From Lacrimispora saccharolytica (GTDB taxonomy: Bacteria > Bacillota > Clostridia > Lachnospirales > Lachnospiraceae), in NCBI GenBank assembly GCA_016899975.1, contig JACJJN010000004.1, positions 1 to 64,000 on the forward strand: a stretch of 64,000 bases of DNA, read 5' to 3'. Numbering within the stretch: position 1 is the first letter of the stretch; the number at the start of each line of letters is the position of its first letter. The notes under the pieces were generated by a model. It worked only from the letters and a program-made list of their open reading frames with translations. It searched no databases and was not told the DNA's origin. Of the stretch, positions 43,996 to 54,800 are shown one piece after another. The position numbers and the translations under genes were made by a program.

Positions 43996-45162
43996 ATGCA
44001 ACATTCAGATCAAAAAGAGAAAGACCGTTCATTATCTTTAGCATTTATCGGACAAAAATTAATTCCTTCCAGATCGGGCGGTGTGGAAGTCGTAGTAGAA
44101 GAACTGGCTACGAGGATGGCTCAATTGGGCCATCAGGTTACTTGTTACAATCGAAGCGGTCACCATATATCTGGAAAAGAATTCGATACTCAAAAATGCA
44201 AAAACTATAAAGGCGTTACCTTAAAATCGGTTTTTACAATTGAAAAAAAAGGATTAGCAGCCATGACATCTTCTCTCTGCGCTTCCATCTGTGCTGCTGT
44301 TGGACATTTTGATATTGTACATTTCCATGCGGAAGGCCCTTGCGCCACGATGTGGATTCCAAAACTTTTTGGTAAAAAATGTATTGCTACTGTTCACGGA
44401 TTAGATTGGGACCGCGAAAAGTGGAAACACGGATTCGCTTCCAAATATATTAAATTCGGCGAAAAAACTGCAGTAAAGTACGCCGATGAAATTATCGTCC
44501 TGAGCAAAAGCGTTCAGGATTATTTTATGACCACCTATCACCGGCAGACAATTTTTATCCCTAACGGTGTAAACAGACCGCAGTACCAAGCACCTGAAAA
44601 AATCAAAAGTACATACGGATTAGAAGGTTCCGATTATATTTTGTTTCTTGCCCGGCTTGTACCAGAAAAAGGTCTACGTTATCTGATCAAGGCTTTTTCA
44701 AAAGTACAGACAGACAAAAAACTGATTATTGCCGGAGGCGCATCCGATTCCGCTGATTTTATTACAGAATGCAGAGAATTGGCAAAAGACGACGAGCGTA
44801 TACTGTTCACAGGATTTGTCCAGGGACAAATATTAGAAGAATTGTACAGCAATGCCTACCTTTATGTCCTTCCTTCAGATCTGGAAGGAATGCCGCTGAG
44901 TCTGCTTGAAGCGCTGAGTTATGGAAATTGCTGTCTGGTTTCTGATATTCCTGAATGTACGGATGTGGCTCCAGGCAAAGTCATTACGTTTCAAAAGAGC
45001 AATATAGAAGATCTGTACAAAAAGCTGCAGTATCTGTGTGATAATGAAGACATTGTCCAGCATTATCGGGAAGGCAGCGCAGATTATATTTGCCAAAAAT
45101 ACAGCTGGGATACCGTGGTCCAAAAAACGTTAGATTTGTATCAAAAATCATGCAACAGGTAA
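43996..45162 (+). CDS. GT4 glycosyltransferase 1 of block 2
   Basis: 388 residues, GT-B fold. S-R-S-G-G-V-E-V-V-V-E-E-L-A near 25-38 is the acceptor-side glycine loop; the donor side has F-L-A-R-L-V-P-E-K-G-L near 217 and the E-x7-E motif in D-L-E-G-M-P-L-S-L-L-E-A near 295-306. A GGGTGGG ribosome site lies before the ATG. It is first in a block of glycan genes. The sugar cannot be told from sequence. Confidence 0.9.
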   Translation: MQHSDQKEKDRSLSLAFIGQKLIPSRSGGVEVVVEELATRMAQLGHQVTCYNRSGHHISGKEFDTQKCKNYKGVTLKSVFTIEKKGLAAMTSSLCASICAAVGHFDIVHFHAEGPCATMWIPKLFGKKCIATVHGLDWDREKWKHGFASKYIKFGEKTAVKYADEIIVLSKSVQDYFMTTYHRQTIFIPNGVNRPQYQAPEKIKSTYGLEGSDYILFLARLVPEKGLRYLIKAFSKVQTDKKLIIAGGASDSADFITECRELAKDDERILFTGFVQGQILEELYSNAYLYVLPSDLEGMPLSLLEALSYGNCCLVSDIPECTDVAPGKVITFQKSNIEDLYKKLQYLCDNEDIVQHYREGSADYICQKYSWDTVVQKTLDLYQKSCNR

Positions 45163-45173
45163 TGAGGGGAACC

Positions 45174-46376
45174 ATGAAAATTTTATTTGTAAATAAATTT
45201 CTGCATCCCAATGGCGGATCAGAAACATATATTTTTCAACTGGGAGAATACCTCCTGTCGCTCGGACATGAAATTCAGTATTTTGGTATGGAACACGAAG
45301 GCCGCCGTTACGGAAACCGTGTCAGTGCTTACACGTCTGATATGGATTTCCACGGTGGAAGCAAGCTTTCCAAACTGACATATCCGATTAAAACGATTTA
45401 TTCCTCCGAGGCGCGAAGAAAAATCAGACTTGTCTTGGATGATTTTCATCCGGATATTGTACACCTTAATAATTTTAATTATCAGCTGACACCATCCGTT
45501 ATCCTAGAAATAGTAAAGTGGCGGAAAGAAACATCCTCTGAATGCAAAATTGTCTTTACAGCGCACGATTATCAGCTGATTTGTCCTAATCATATGTTGA
45601 ATAATCCAAGCACCCAACAAAATTGTCAGCAATGTCTGGGCGGACATTTTATAAATTGTACAAAAAGCAAATGCATTCATGGCTCCGCTGCTAAATCGCT
45701 GATTGGGACAATGGAAGCATATCTTTGGAATTCTATCGGCGTATACAACTTTATAGATACCATGATCTGTTGTTCGTCATTTATGAAACGTATGATGGAC
45801 AGCAATCCGATGTTTTCCACAAAAACAATCGCCCTTCACAATTTTGTTCCAAACAGCGAATGGAAGGAAACAAAAAAGAAAAATTATGTCCTGTATTTCG
45901 GGCGTTTTTCGGAAGAAAAAGGAATTCGTACACTGCTTCAGGTTTGTAAATCTTTGCCAGATATCCCTTTTATTTTCGCCGGAACAGGTCCCCTAGCCAC
46001 TGCTATCGACCAAGTACCCAATATAAAAAATGTTGGTTTTCAGACTGGCGGGAATCTGGAACAATTGATTCGAGAAGCACGTTTTACAGTATATCCTTCT
46101 GAATGGTATGAAAATTGCCCATTTTCTGTCATGGAAAGCCAACTGTACGGTACTCCGGTTCTAGGCGCTGATATCGGTGGAATTCCGGAATTAATCTCGG
46201 TAAACCGTACCGGAGAACTATTTGAAAGCCGTAATCCCGATGATCTGAAAGAAAAGCTTCTCACTCTTTGGAATTCCGACGAGCGGATTGCCGGCTACAG
46301 CCGAAATTGCAGAGAAATCACTTTTGATACCATTGATACTTACTGCGAAAAATTACTTCAAATATACAAAAAATGA
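45174..46376 (+). CDS. GT4 glycosyltransferase 2 of block 2
   Basis: The ATG at 45174 (MKILFVNKFL) follows GAGGGGAA; the longer frame would overlap the gene before by 70 bases. 400 residues. H-P-N-G-G-S-E-T-Y near 11-19 is the N-terminal loop, then the donor part Y-F-G-R-F-S-E-E-K-G near 241 and E-x7-E in Y-E-N-C-P-F-S-V-M-E-S near 312. An internal Cys-rich patch (C-x-x-C near 148-151, C-x4-C near 158-163) typical of some GT4 enzymes is present. Confidence 0.9.
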   Translation: MKILFVNKFLHPNGGSETYIFQLGEYLLSLGHEIQYFGMEHEGRRYGNRVSAYTSDMDFHGGSKLSKLTYPIKTIYSSEARRKIRLVLDDFHPDIVHLNNFNYQLTPSVILEIVKWRKETSSECKIVFTAHDYQLICPNHMLNNPSTQQNCQQCLGGHFINCTKSKCIHGSAAKSLIGTMEAYLWNSIGVYNFIDTMICCSSFMKRMMDSNPMFSTKTIALHNFVPNSEWKETKKKNYVLYFGRFSEEKGIRTLLQVCKSLPDIPFIFAGTGPLATAIDQVPNIKNVGFQTGGNLEQLIREARFTVYPSEWYENCPFSVMESQLYGTPVLGADIGGIPELISVNRTGELFESRNPDDLKEKLLTLWNSDERIAGYSRNCREITFDTIDTYCEKLLQIYKK

Positions 46377-46390
46377 AAGGGGCAATCTCC

Positions 46391-47590
46391 ATGCAAAAGA
46401 AACTTAACGGAACCGTAATTGTAACATATCGCTGCAATGCCCGATGTTCCATGTGCAATCGTTACAAAAAGCCTTCAAAACCAGAAGAAGAAATCACACT
46501 GGAAACCATTCGAAAGCTCCCGCCTATGTACTTTACCAATATCACCGGCGGAGAGCCTTTTATCCGTACGGATCTAAAAGACATTGTCCGTGAACTCTAT
46601 AAAAAATCAGATCGTATCGTTATTTCAACAAACGGTTTCTTTACCGATCGTATCATCGATCTGTGCAAAGAATTTCCAAAAATAGGCATTCGGATTTCCA
46701 TCGAAGGTCTGGAAGAAACGAACAATAAGATCCGCGGTCTGCAGGATGGTTTTAACAAAGGATATGACACACTGAAAAAGCTGGTAGATATGGGAATGGA
46801 AGATGTCGGCTTTGGTATGACTGTTCAGGATGCCAACGCAAAAGATTTGGTGCCTCTCTATCATCTCTCAGATCAAATGAATATGGAATTTGCGACCGCT
46901 TCTCTTCATAATTCCTTTTATTTTGTGGAGGCAAAAAATATTATCCACGACCGCCTGATGGTCGGACAGAACTTCGAAGATCTGATCAACGAACTGCTGA
47001 AATCAAATTCACCAAAAAAATGGTTTCGTGCTTATTTCAATCATGGTCTGATCAATTATATTTTTGGTCAGAAACGGCTTCTCCCGTGCGATATGGCGTT
47101 TGATACGTTTTTTATTGATCCGTACGGCGATGTCATGCCCTGCAACGGAACGAAAGATAAAGAGGTTATGGGAAACCTGAATAGCCAGACCTGGGACGAA
47201 TTATGGAACTCTCAGCAGGCCGAACACGTGCGTAAAAAAGTCCGCAGCTGTGATCGTCAGTGTTGGATGATTGGCTCCGTATCACCGGCAATGCATAAGT
47301 ATATCTGGAAACCGGCGCTCTGGGTGATTCATCATAAATTTCTCCGCTTTTTCAAAAGTAAGAAATATTCTATGTATGAACTCCCCATTGTTCGCGACTA
47401 CCGAGACGGAAAAGTGACCACAGAAGAGCTGGACGCATGTTCCACTTGTGATAAGGACTGCATTGCCAATGATGGCTTATCTGCGTCTTCCAAGGAGGCA
47501 CTAACTACTATCAGCGGAGAAGAGTTTGTAGAAAAAGATCTCGCCAGCCAGGAAGCACTCCTGCACTCCTCTGATTCCAATCATTCTTGA
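46391..47590 (+). CDS. Radical SAM/SPASM protein in glycan operon
   Basis: The ATG at 46391 follows AAAGGGG, which overlaps the stop of the gene before; 399 residues. The [4Fe-4S]-SAM motif C-x3-C-x2-C is at residues 15-19-22, and N-I-T-G-G-E-P-F near 53-60 is the SAM-binding GGEP motif. A SPASM-like C-terminal half has C-D-M-A near 232, M-P-C-N-G near 252, then C-D-R-Q-C near 293-297 and C-S-T-C-D-K-D-C near 352-359, so one or two extra iron-sulfur clusters are likely. Its substrate is unknown. Lying between GT4 genes it might modify a sugar, a lipid carrier or a peptide linked to the glycan. Confidence 0.88.
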   Translation: MQKKLNGTVIVTYRCNARCSMCNRYKKPSKPEEEITLETIRKLPPMYFTNITGGEPFIRTDLKDIVRELYKKSDRIVISTNGFFTDRIIDLCKEFPKIGIRISIEGLEETNNKIRGLQDGFNKGYDTLKKLVDMGMEDVGFGMTVQDANAKDLVPLYHLSDQMNMEFATASLHNSFYFVEAKNIIHDRLMVGQNFEDLINELLKSNSPKKWFRAYFNHGLINYIFGQKRLLPCDMAFDTFFIDPYGDVMPCNGTKDKEVMGNLNSQTWDELWNSQQAEHVRKKVRSCDRQCWMIGSVSPAMHKYIWKPALWVIHHKFLRFFKSKKYSMYELPIVRDYRDGKVTTEELDACSTCDKDCIANDGLSASSKEALTTISGEEFVEKDLASQEALLHSSDSNHS

Positions 47591-47599
47591 GGCATTTTT

Positions 47600-48634
47600 A
47601 TGATTATCATTTCCGATTGTTTTACTGAAAAAGTCGATGAGGGATGTATAAAAGTCGCTGTATCGCTTGCGAAGCGCCTCAAAGCGCTTCGCAGCGATGT
47701 AACTTTGATTTCATATAAAAATCATTCGGCTTTTGCTGATAAAAATATGAAACTTAACGGTTTTTTCCTGAATCCCTCCCTTTTCCGGATACTTCGCAGC
47801 AATGCAGGCGAAATCCTCTATATACCGTTTGCTTCCAATACGTTCGCAAGTATTCTGCGCACGGTTACCCTCTCGCTGTTGTCCGGGAAAAAAGTTTCCG
47901 TAATCTTTGTCATGCGCCGCCCTATGAATCGTTTAGGCACATGGCTACTCCAGAAGTCGCACGCACAGATAATCGCTCTTTCAAAAAAATCTTTTAATTT
48001 TTATCAACACCTTTTGAAGAATACAGTTACCTATATCAAAACAGGTGTGGATACCAACTGCTTCCAACCGGTATCCAGCGAAAAAAAGCGGCTTCTTCGT
48101 CAGAAGTATGGAATCCCTGAAGACATGCCTGTCGTTTTCCATGCCGGTCACTTGAAGGCCGGCAGAAATATCGGCATACTTTCAAAACTCCCTTCAAACT
48201 TTTATGTACTGCTGGCAGTCAGTTCTATAACACTTCAGGAGCAGGATCTTTCCATACGCAGTGATCTGGAACACCGCCCCAATACAAAAATTATCGATTC
48301 CTATGTGCCGCATATTGAAGAGCTATATCAGCTGGCAGACAGCTATGTATTTCCTGTAGAAGAAGGATTAAACTGTATTGATATCCCTATCTCCGTAATG
48401 GAAGCTGCTTCGTGCAATCTTCCAATCGTCACCACTCCATACGGTGAGCTTCAGGAATTTCGTGGTAAAGAAGGTTTTTATTTTATCGACCATATGACAG
48501 TTCAGGCACTAAATAAAACACTGAACAATGTAAACAATGCACTGGCGGAGGAAGACATAGATACCCGTTCTGCTGTTTTGGAATACGATTGGACAAATGC
48601 TCTTCAGACTATTCGCCATCTCTTCCATCTGTAA
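47600..48634 (+). CDS. GT4-like glycosyltransferase 3 of block 2
   Basis: 344 residues with a GT-B layout. The C-terminal half has V-F-H-A-G-H-L-K-A-G-R-N near 178, where other enzymes have a G-R-x-x-x-x-K-G strand, then Y-V-F-P-V-E-E-G-L-N-C-I-D-I-P-I-S-V-M-E-A near 251-271 as the donor-binding E-x-E region. The N-terminus is less typical and short. It closes the block and ends before a strong terminator. The gene starts 10 bases after the radical SAM gene. Confidence 0.82.
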   Translation: MIIISDCFTEKVDEGCIKVAVSLAKRLKALRSDVTLISYKNHSAFADKNMKLNGFFLNPSLFRILRSNAGEILYIPFASNTFASILRTVTLSLLSGKKVSVIFVMRRPMNRLGTWLLQKSHAQIIALSKKSFNFYQHLLKNTVTYIKTGVDTNCFQPVSSEKKRLLRQKYGIPEDMPVVFHAGHLKAGRNIGILSKLPSNFYVLLAVSSITLQEQDLSIRSDLEHRPNTKIIDSYVPHIEELYQLADSYVFPVEEGLNCIDIPISVMEAASCNLPIVTTPYGELQEFRGKEGFYFIDHMTVQALNKTLNNVNNALAEEDIDTRSAVLEYDWTNALQTIRHLFHL

Positions 48635-48658
48635 TTAACTTTTTGCTTTATGAAATAA

Positions 48659-48731
48659 AAATGCTCCCTTTCGGAGAAACAGACCAACAGCATTCTGCTG
48701 TCTCCTTGCTTCTCCGAAAGGGAGCATTTAG
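48659..48731. terminator. Bidirectional terminator between convergent loci
   Basis: A 20-base perfect stem (AAATGCTCCCTTTCGGAGAA and complement) with an inner CAGCA/TGCTG loop. It ends the polysaccharide block and may also end the giant surface-protein gene on the other strand. Confidence 0.87.
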
Positions 48732-48827
48732 TTCTTATTTTCTGCCCTCTGTCAAAAGAACAGTTCCTTACGGAAGTTAATCTGCAGCAGCCCATCCTGA
48801 ACGGACTGCTACATTTCCTTCCTCATT

Positions 48828-51800
48828 TTACTTATTCATGTCAACAAACGGAAGTTTATTCTGCTTTGCAAATTCTTCAGCGCTGCTTCCAGCCGTTCCA
48901 TAAATAGAAATCTTCGAACAGTCTTCAAAAACACTAACTCCAAATTGCTTTGTAGCTTCCGGAACATATGCTTTCTTCAGATTCTTGCAGCCTGCAAATG
49001 CATAATTTTCTATGCTCTTTACTCTGTTTTTCAGCTCAATTTCCGTAATCCCGCTATTCTGGAATGCATGTTTTCCTACACTCTGCAGACCGGTTCCTTC
49101 GAAAATCACTGTCTCCAGATTTTCTGCTCCAAAGAACGCATAAGCTCCAATTCTGGTGATTCCTTTTTCCACAATCAGTTTTTCGATTTTCGGAAGCAGT
49201 TTGATACCGTTTTCTGTTTTATACCACGGCTGTTTGTTATAAGTTTCATAATCCGGCATAGCACCGCTTCCAGCAATAATCATAGTGCCATTGCTATATT
49301 CCCATGAAATCGAACTGGTAAGCTGTCCGCCGAAAGTTTCATATTCTGTCGGAACAAATGAGATTCCATTGTCAGCCGCATACTCATCCGCTGCACTGTC
49401 CTTGGCTCCATATATCGTGACCTCCGGACAGTTTTCAAACGCCAGATCCTCAACCAAAAGTACTGTCTTTGGAATTTCCGCTTTTACCAGATTATCACAG
49501 TTCTGGAATGTCGCATAACATACCGTTCTTACTCCTGTTGGAATCTTTACTTCTTTTAACAAGGTGTTTCCTTCAAACGCATAACGTTCAATGCTTGTTA
49601 CCGAATCAGGAAGATTGATCGCCGAAATCATCGTGCCGCGCATGGAATGCTTGCCGATTCTCTTCAGTACAGAACCTTCTTCAAACTCGATTTCTCTCAT
49701 ATTTACGGCATCAAACAGTGCATATGCTCCAATTTCAGTTACATCTTTACCGATAACTACTTTCTTAATGCGGTTCTGAAGCTTCACCGTATTATCCATT
49801 CGATACCACGGCTGACTGAAATAGTTTTCATAATCCGGAATCGCTCCTTCTCCACTGAACGTCATAACACCATCAGAATATTTCCAGTGTACACCGGTTC
49901 CAAGATCTCCCTCATAAGAAGCCTGTCCCTCTGCCTGATACGGAATTCCCCATTTGGTTGCATAGTAATCTGCAATACCGTCCTTCACACCCTGAAGCAT
50001 TACCTTCGGACAGTCTTTTACAATATCATTTTCAATAAATGTAACTGTCTCAGGTATATACACGGTTTCAAGACTTGTGCATCCCTGGAACATTGCATAG
50101 GTCAAAACGCTCACATTTGCCGGAACACGGAGCGCCGTCAATTCGCTACATCCTGCAAACGCAGTTCTTTCTATCGTCTCTACAGTGTCCGGAAGCGTTA
50201 TCTGGGCTATTGACAGATTCTGGAATGCATGTTTTCCAATATTCTTTAAATTGCTTCCTTCTTCAAACGTTACGGTCTTTACTGCAGAGAGATTGAAGAA
50301 TGCATAGGCACCGATATTCTCCACATCTTTTCCGATGGTGATTGTTTCAATCATACCCTGAAGATCCACACCACCTGCGTTTTTCCACGGCTGCTCTCCT
50401 TCGGCTTCATACTCCGGCATTGTACCATTTCCTAAAATGCGAAGCTCTCCGCTTTCGAATTCCCAACGCAGACCATTTCCAAACTTACCGCCGTACTGTG
50501 CGCTGCTTCCAGTGAAAATTACTGGAATATCATGTGAATCCGCATAACTCTCCGCTGCACTGCCCTCATCACAGGTAATCGTCAGTCTGTCACAGCCTGC
50601 AAATACCTGAGAATTAAATGCCTGAATGCTTGCCGGCAGAACCACTTTATAAAGATTATTGCTTCCGCTGAACGCTGCATAAGGCATCACCTCGACACCT
50701 GTCGATACAGAAACTTCTTTAAGCTCTTCACAGTCAGCAAATGCATAATTACCTAATTCTGTAATGGAATTCGGCATTTCCATCCTGATCAGACCGCTTC
50801 CTTGGAAGGCATGCTTATCTATAGACTTCAGCGTGCTCTCTCCTTCAAAGACAACTGTACTGAGATTCTCTGCATGGAAGAATGCATAAGCTCCAATATT
50901 TTCTACACCGCTTCCAATCACTACCTTCTCAATACGATCCTGCAGTTTCACACCATTATACGCTCTTTCCCACGGTTGTCCGCCATTTACAGAACAATCG
51001 GTCATCCTTCCTGAACCAGTAATGGTAAGCACACCATCACTGTAGCCCCAACGCATGGATTCTGTAATAGCGCCTTCATAAGCTGCTGTTCCTGTAGCTT
51101 CAAAAGCAATATTGTTTTTCTGCGCATATTCCTGCGCCTTTGTATCAAGCAGACCATAAATAACAACTGTTGGACACTGGTCAAATACCTGCCCTTCGAT
51201 CATTGTCAGTGAAACCGGAAGTGTTACCTTTTCCAAAGTCACACATCCCTGGAAAGCACCGTACGGAATCACTCCCAGTCCTTCCGGAATTTCTACCGTT
51301 TTCAGCTCTTCGCAGCCTGCAAAACAGTAATTACCCAGAGTTTTGACTGATGCCGGCAGACTGACTACGGTAATTGCAGTATTCTGGAATGCATGTTTTC
51401 CGATTGCAGTAATTTTTGCCTGCTCCGCACCTTCAAATACCACCTCCTGCAGATTTTTATATCCAATAAATGCATAGGCACCAATGCTCTCAACACCTGC
51501 TCCAATAACTACTTTCTTGATTCTTTCCTGAAGCTTTACACCATTTTCCATCTTATACCATGGCTGTCCGGTGTATCCCTCCATATCCTGCATAGCACCA
51601 TTTCCGTTAATCGTCAATGTTCCGTCTGTGTAGCTCCAGCTCAACTGATTATTTACAGTTCCCTGATATACGGCATTTCCAGTTGACTCAAACGGAATTG
51701 CATGACGCTCTGCATAAAGATCCGCAACACCATCTTTTACACCGTAAATCGTAAGTGCCTGACATTTGTCAAAAACTTCACCCTCGATAGATGTGACTGT

Positions 51801-54800
51801 CTCAGGTATTGTTGCCTTTGTCAGACCGCTACAGCCCTGGAAAGCCCCATAGGAAAGTTTCGTTACCGCCTGCGGAATCGTAATCTCTGCCAGATGCCTG
51901 TTTTCTGCAAATGCGTAATTTCCGATAGCCGATACGGTTTCCGGTAATGTAATCGCAGAAATTTTTGTGAATTGGAATGCATGACTTCCAATGGACTGCA
52001 GTCTGCTTCCTTCTTCAAAATGAATTTCTCTCAGTTCATTTAATGTAAACAGACCATAATTACCGATAGACGTAATGTCCTTTCCAATATATGCAGTATG
52101 TACCCACGCCTGTCTGGAAACCCATGGCGCTTTGTCTGTCTGAGAATAGTTTTTCATAGCCCCGGAGCCATCAATTCTCAGAACAAAATTATTGCTGATA
52201 ATCCAACGCAAACCATCTTCAGTCTCGCCGATTCCGACAATATACGCGACAGACGAATCTGTAGAAGATACAAACTCTCCATCTTGAATCGTAAAACTAG
52301 CTCCAGCATATGTGAATGTTCCGTCATATGCCAGACCATTTTGGTCAAAACAGTATCTCTTGCCTGCATATTCCTGTACTCCGGTAGTTACAATACCATC
52401 TTTGAAATACATTTTTCTTCCGGTCTGAACATCTTTCACCAAACCGGTATAGTCTTCTGTTGTAATCGTTTTTCCACATACCGAGCATGTCAGTTTACCT
52501 TCTGTATACTCATAAGTATGTCCCTTTGCACACGGATCTTGTTTTGTGTAACTGTCAATCACTCTGCCGTCCGCTTCCATCGCACGAACCGTAAATGCTT
52601 TTTCCGTAGCTTCTACTGATAAATACACAGAGTCATAATCACCGGTAACTTTTGCGAAATGAAACTCCGGATTATCGACGACAGAATATGATTTTTCACC
52701 AGTAGAACCACTGATATAATATACAACTCCATTTTCCTGGTCAACATTTCCGCCTGTCAGCGGCTGTGTTCTCGCATAAGAATGATCATGTCCCGAGAAA
52801 ACAAAATCAATTCCAGCTTTTTCCGCAACCGAAGGTACCATATCATGAATATATCCGTTACCTCCCGTGGTATTCGTATAATATGCGGGCTGATGCATCG
52901 CCAGAACCTTCCATCTTGCGCTGCTTGAAGCCGCATCCTTCTCTAGCCAGTCAAGCGCTTCCTGAAGTGCATCCTTGCTTGTCGTATAATTGATAACCGC
53001 CACATATACATTACCGTATGTCACAGAATAATATTTCTGTCCTGGCAGATTATAAATTGCATTTGCAATATCTCCGGAAAGATTGCCCTCATATTCGTGA
53101 TTTCCAAGAACATGTATTACATCCTTTCCACCCATTCTGTCCGCGCTGAAGAGCTGATTATAATTTTTCCAGTACTCATAATTGATGGCGCTGTCAACAC
53201 CGTCACCAGTCTGAATACCAAACGTATAATCTTCTCCGCTCACTGTATCCAGAATGCCATCCACTTCACTCATATCCTCAGACTGGACATCCGCAATTAC
53301 AAAGAAATTTGTATTCTCCTGGTCAGATGCCTCTGTCGTAAATTCCATAACCTCTGACCATACTTTACCGTCTCCTACCCGGTATGAATATGTAGTGTCT
53401 GGCTTTAATCCAGTCAAATAAGCCGAGTTTACACGTGCTGCGCTGGCAGCTCCTGCGGTAAATTCCTGAATTGAAGATTCACCGTCAAATAATTCAAACG
53501 CCTTGTTTCCTTTATCTTCATAAGCAGATTTTTCTGCATACTGCACGACAGCCTTCTTTGTTACCAATGGATGAGACATCCACACAATATTTTTCTCTGT
53601 ATCCGGATTTTCTGCCGCACTGTGCAGTATATTATAAGGTTCTCCTTTTTCAGAACCTGCCGCTTCAGAGCATACAATCTCTTTTACAAAAGAACGATTT
53701 CCATCCTTATCTTCCGCATAAATTTCATATGTTCCCGAATTTTGGCACAAAGCATCGGTTTTCAGTTCTCCATTTTTATCTGTCGAGCCAATTACCTTGT
53801 CATCATTACCTTGGAATACAGATACTCCACTCACAGGATTTCCATCTCTGTCCGTAACATAAATCGTACCTTCCGAACCTAAGATCATAGGATCCGATGT
53901 CAAGCTGTACATTGCCTCAATCTCAATTTCCTTTGGACTGTCACTGAACGAACCAGCTCCCAAAGATTTACTCACATACTGTCCAGTACGTATTGTATAA
54001 CTGAATATCGTACCTTCTTTTGTATCTTTAGAAATCGGGAACACAATTCTGGCGATATTTCCGCTTCCTGTTCCTTGGGCGCCCTCTTTTCTGGTTGCCT
54101 GAATAGAAAGAATACGCGTAATCTTATTATAGGATGCCGTGCCAGTATAGTCCTCGCTGAATTCTACTTTGTATGTGCTTTCATATGCCTTATCAATCAG
54201 AATTTCAGCGGATATCTCTGAAATATCCTCCAACTGTCTCGTCTGCACATTTAAAACATAGTCTTTGCCAAGAATCGGCAAGTCATCGTCGTTCGGTACA
54301 ATTGAAACTGCAGTTTCCGCAGCGTTCTCATTATTGACCGTAAAGTATTTGGTTACAACGGATTCATTTCCGAACAAGTCACGCACAAGTATTTTTAGCG
54401 AATGTGTTCCTTTTGTAAGTTTTACATCATATAAATAAAGTGTGTTACCACCCTGATCAAGATAATATTCAATACCACTTTCTTCTACATTGCGTCCGTC
54501 AATATAAGCATTTACTGTACTGTAGTCGATTCCAGTTGTATATTTATTTTCTACATCATAAAAGCTTGCTTCAAAGTCAATTGTCTCCGTATCGAATGTC
54601 ATATTATCTTCCAACGTCTGCTCATTTGCAAGAACACTGTCTATCACTGGAGCGTCGACATCCGAATTACTTTCTCCGTATACAAACTGAAGATTATCAA
54701 AATACAGACTACCAGCTGTCTTAGTTCCCATATTAATACCGGGAACATACATGATACGAAGCGTCTGACCGCCCGCCAATATAAACGGAGGTTCCCACGC

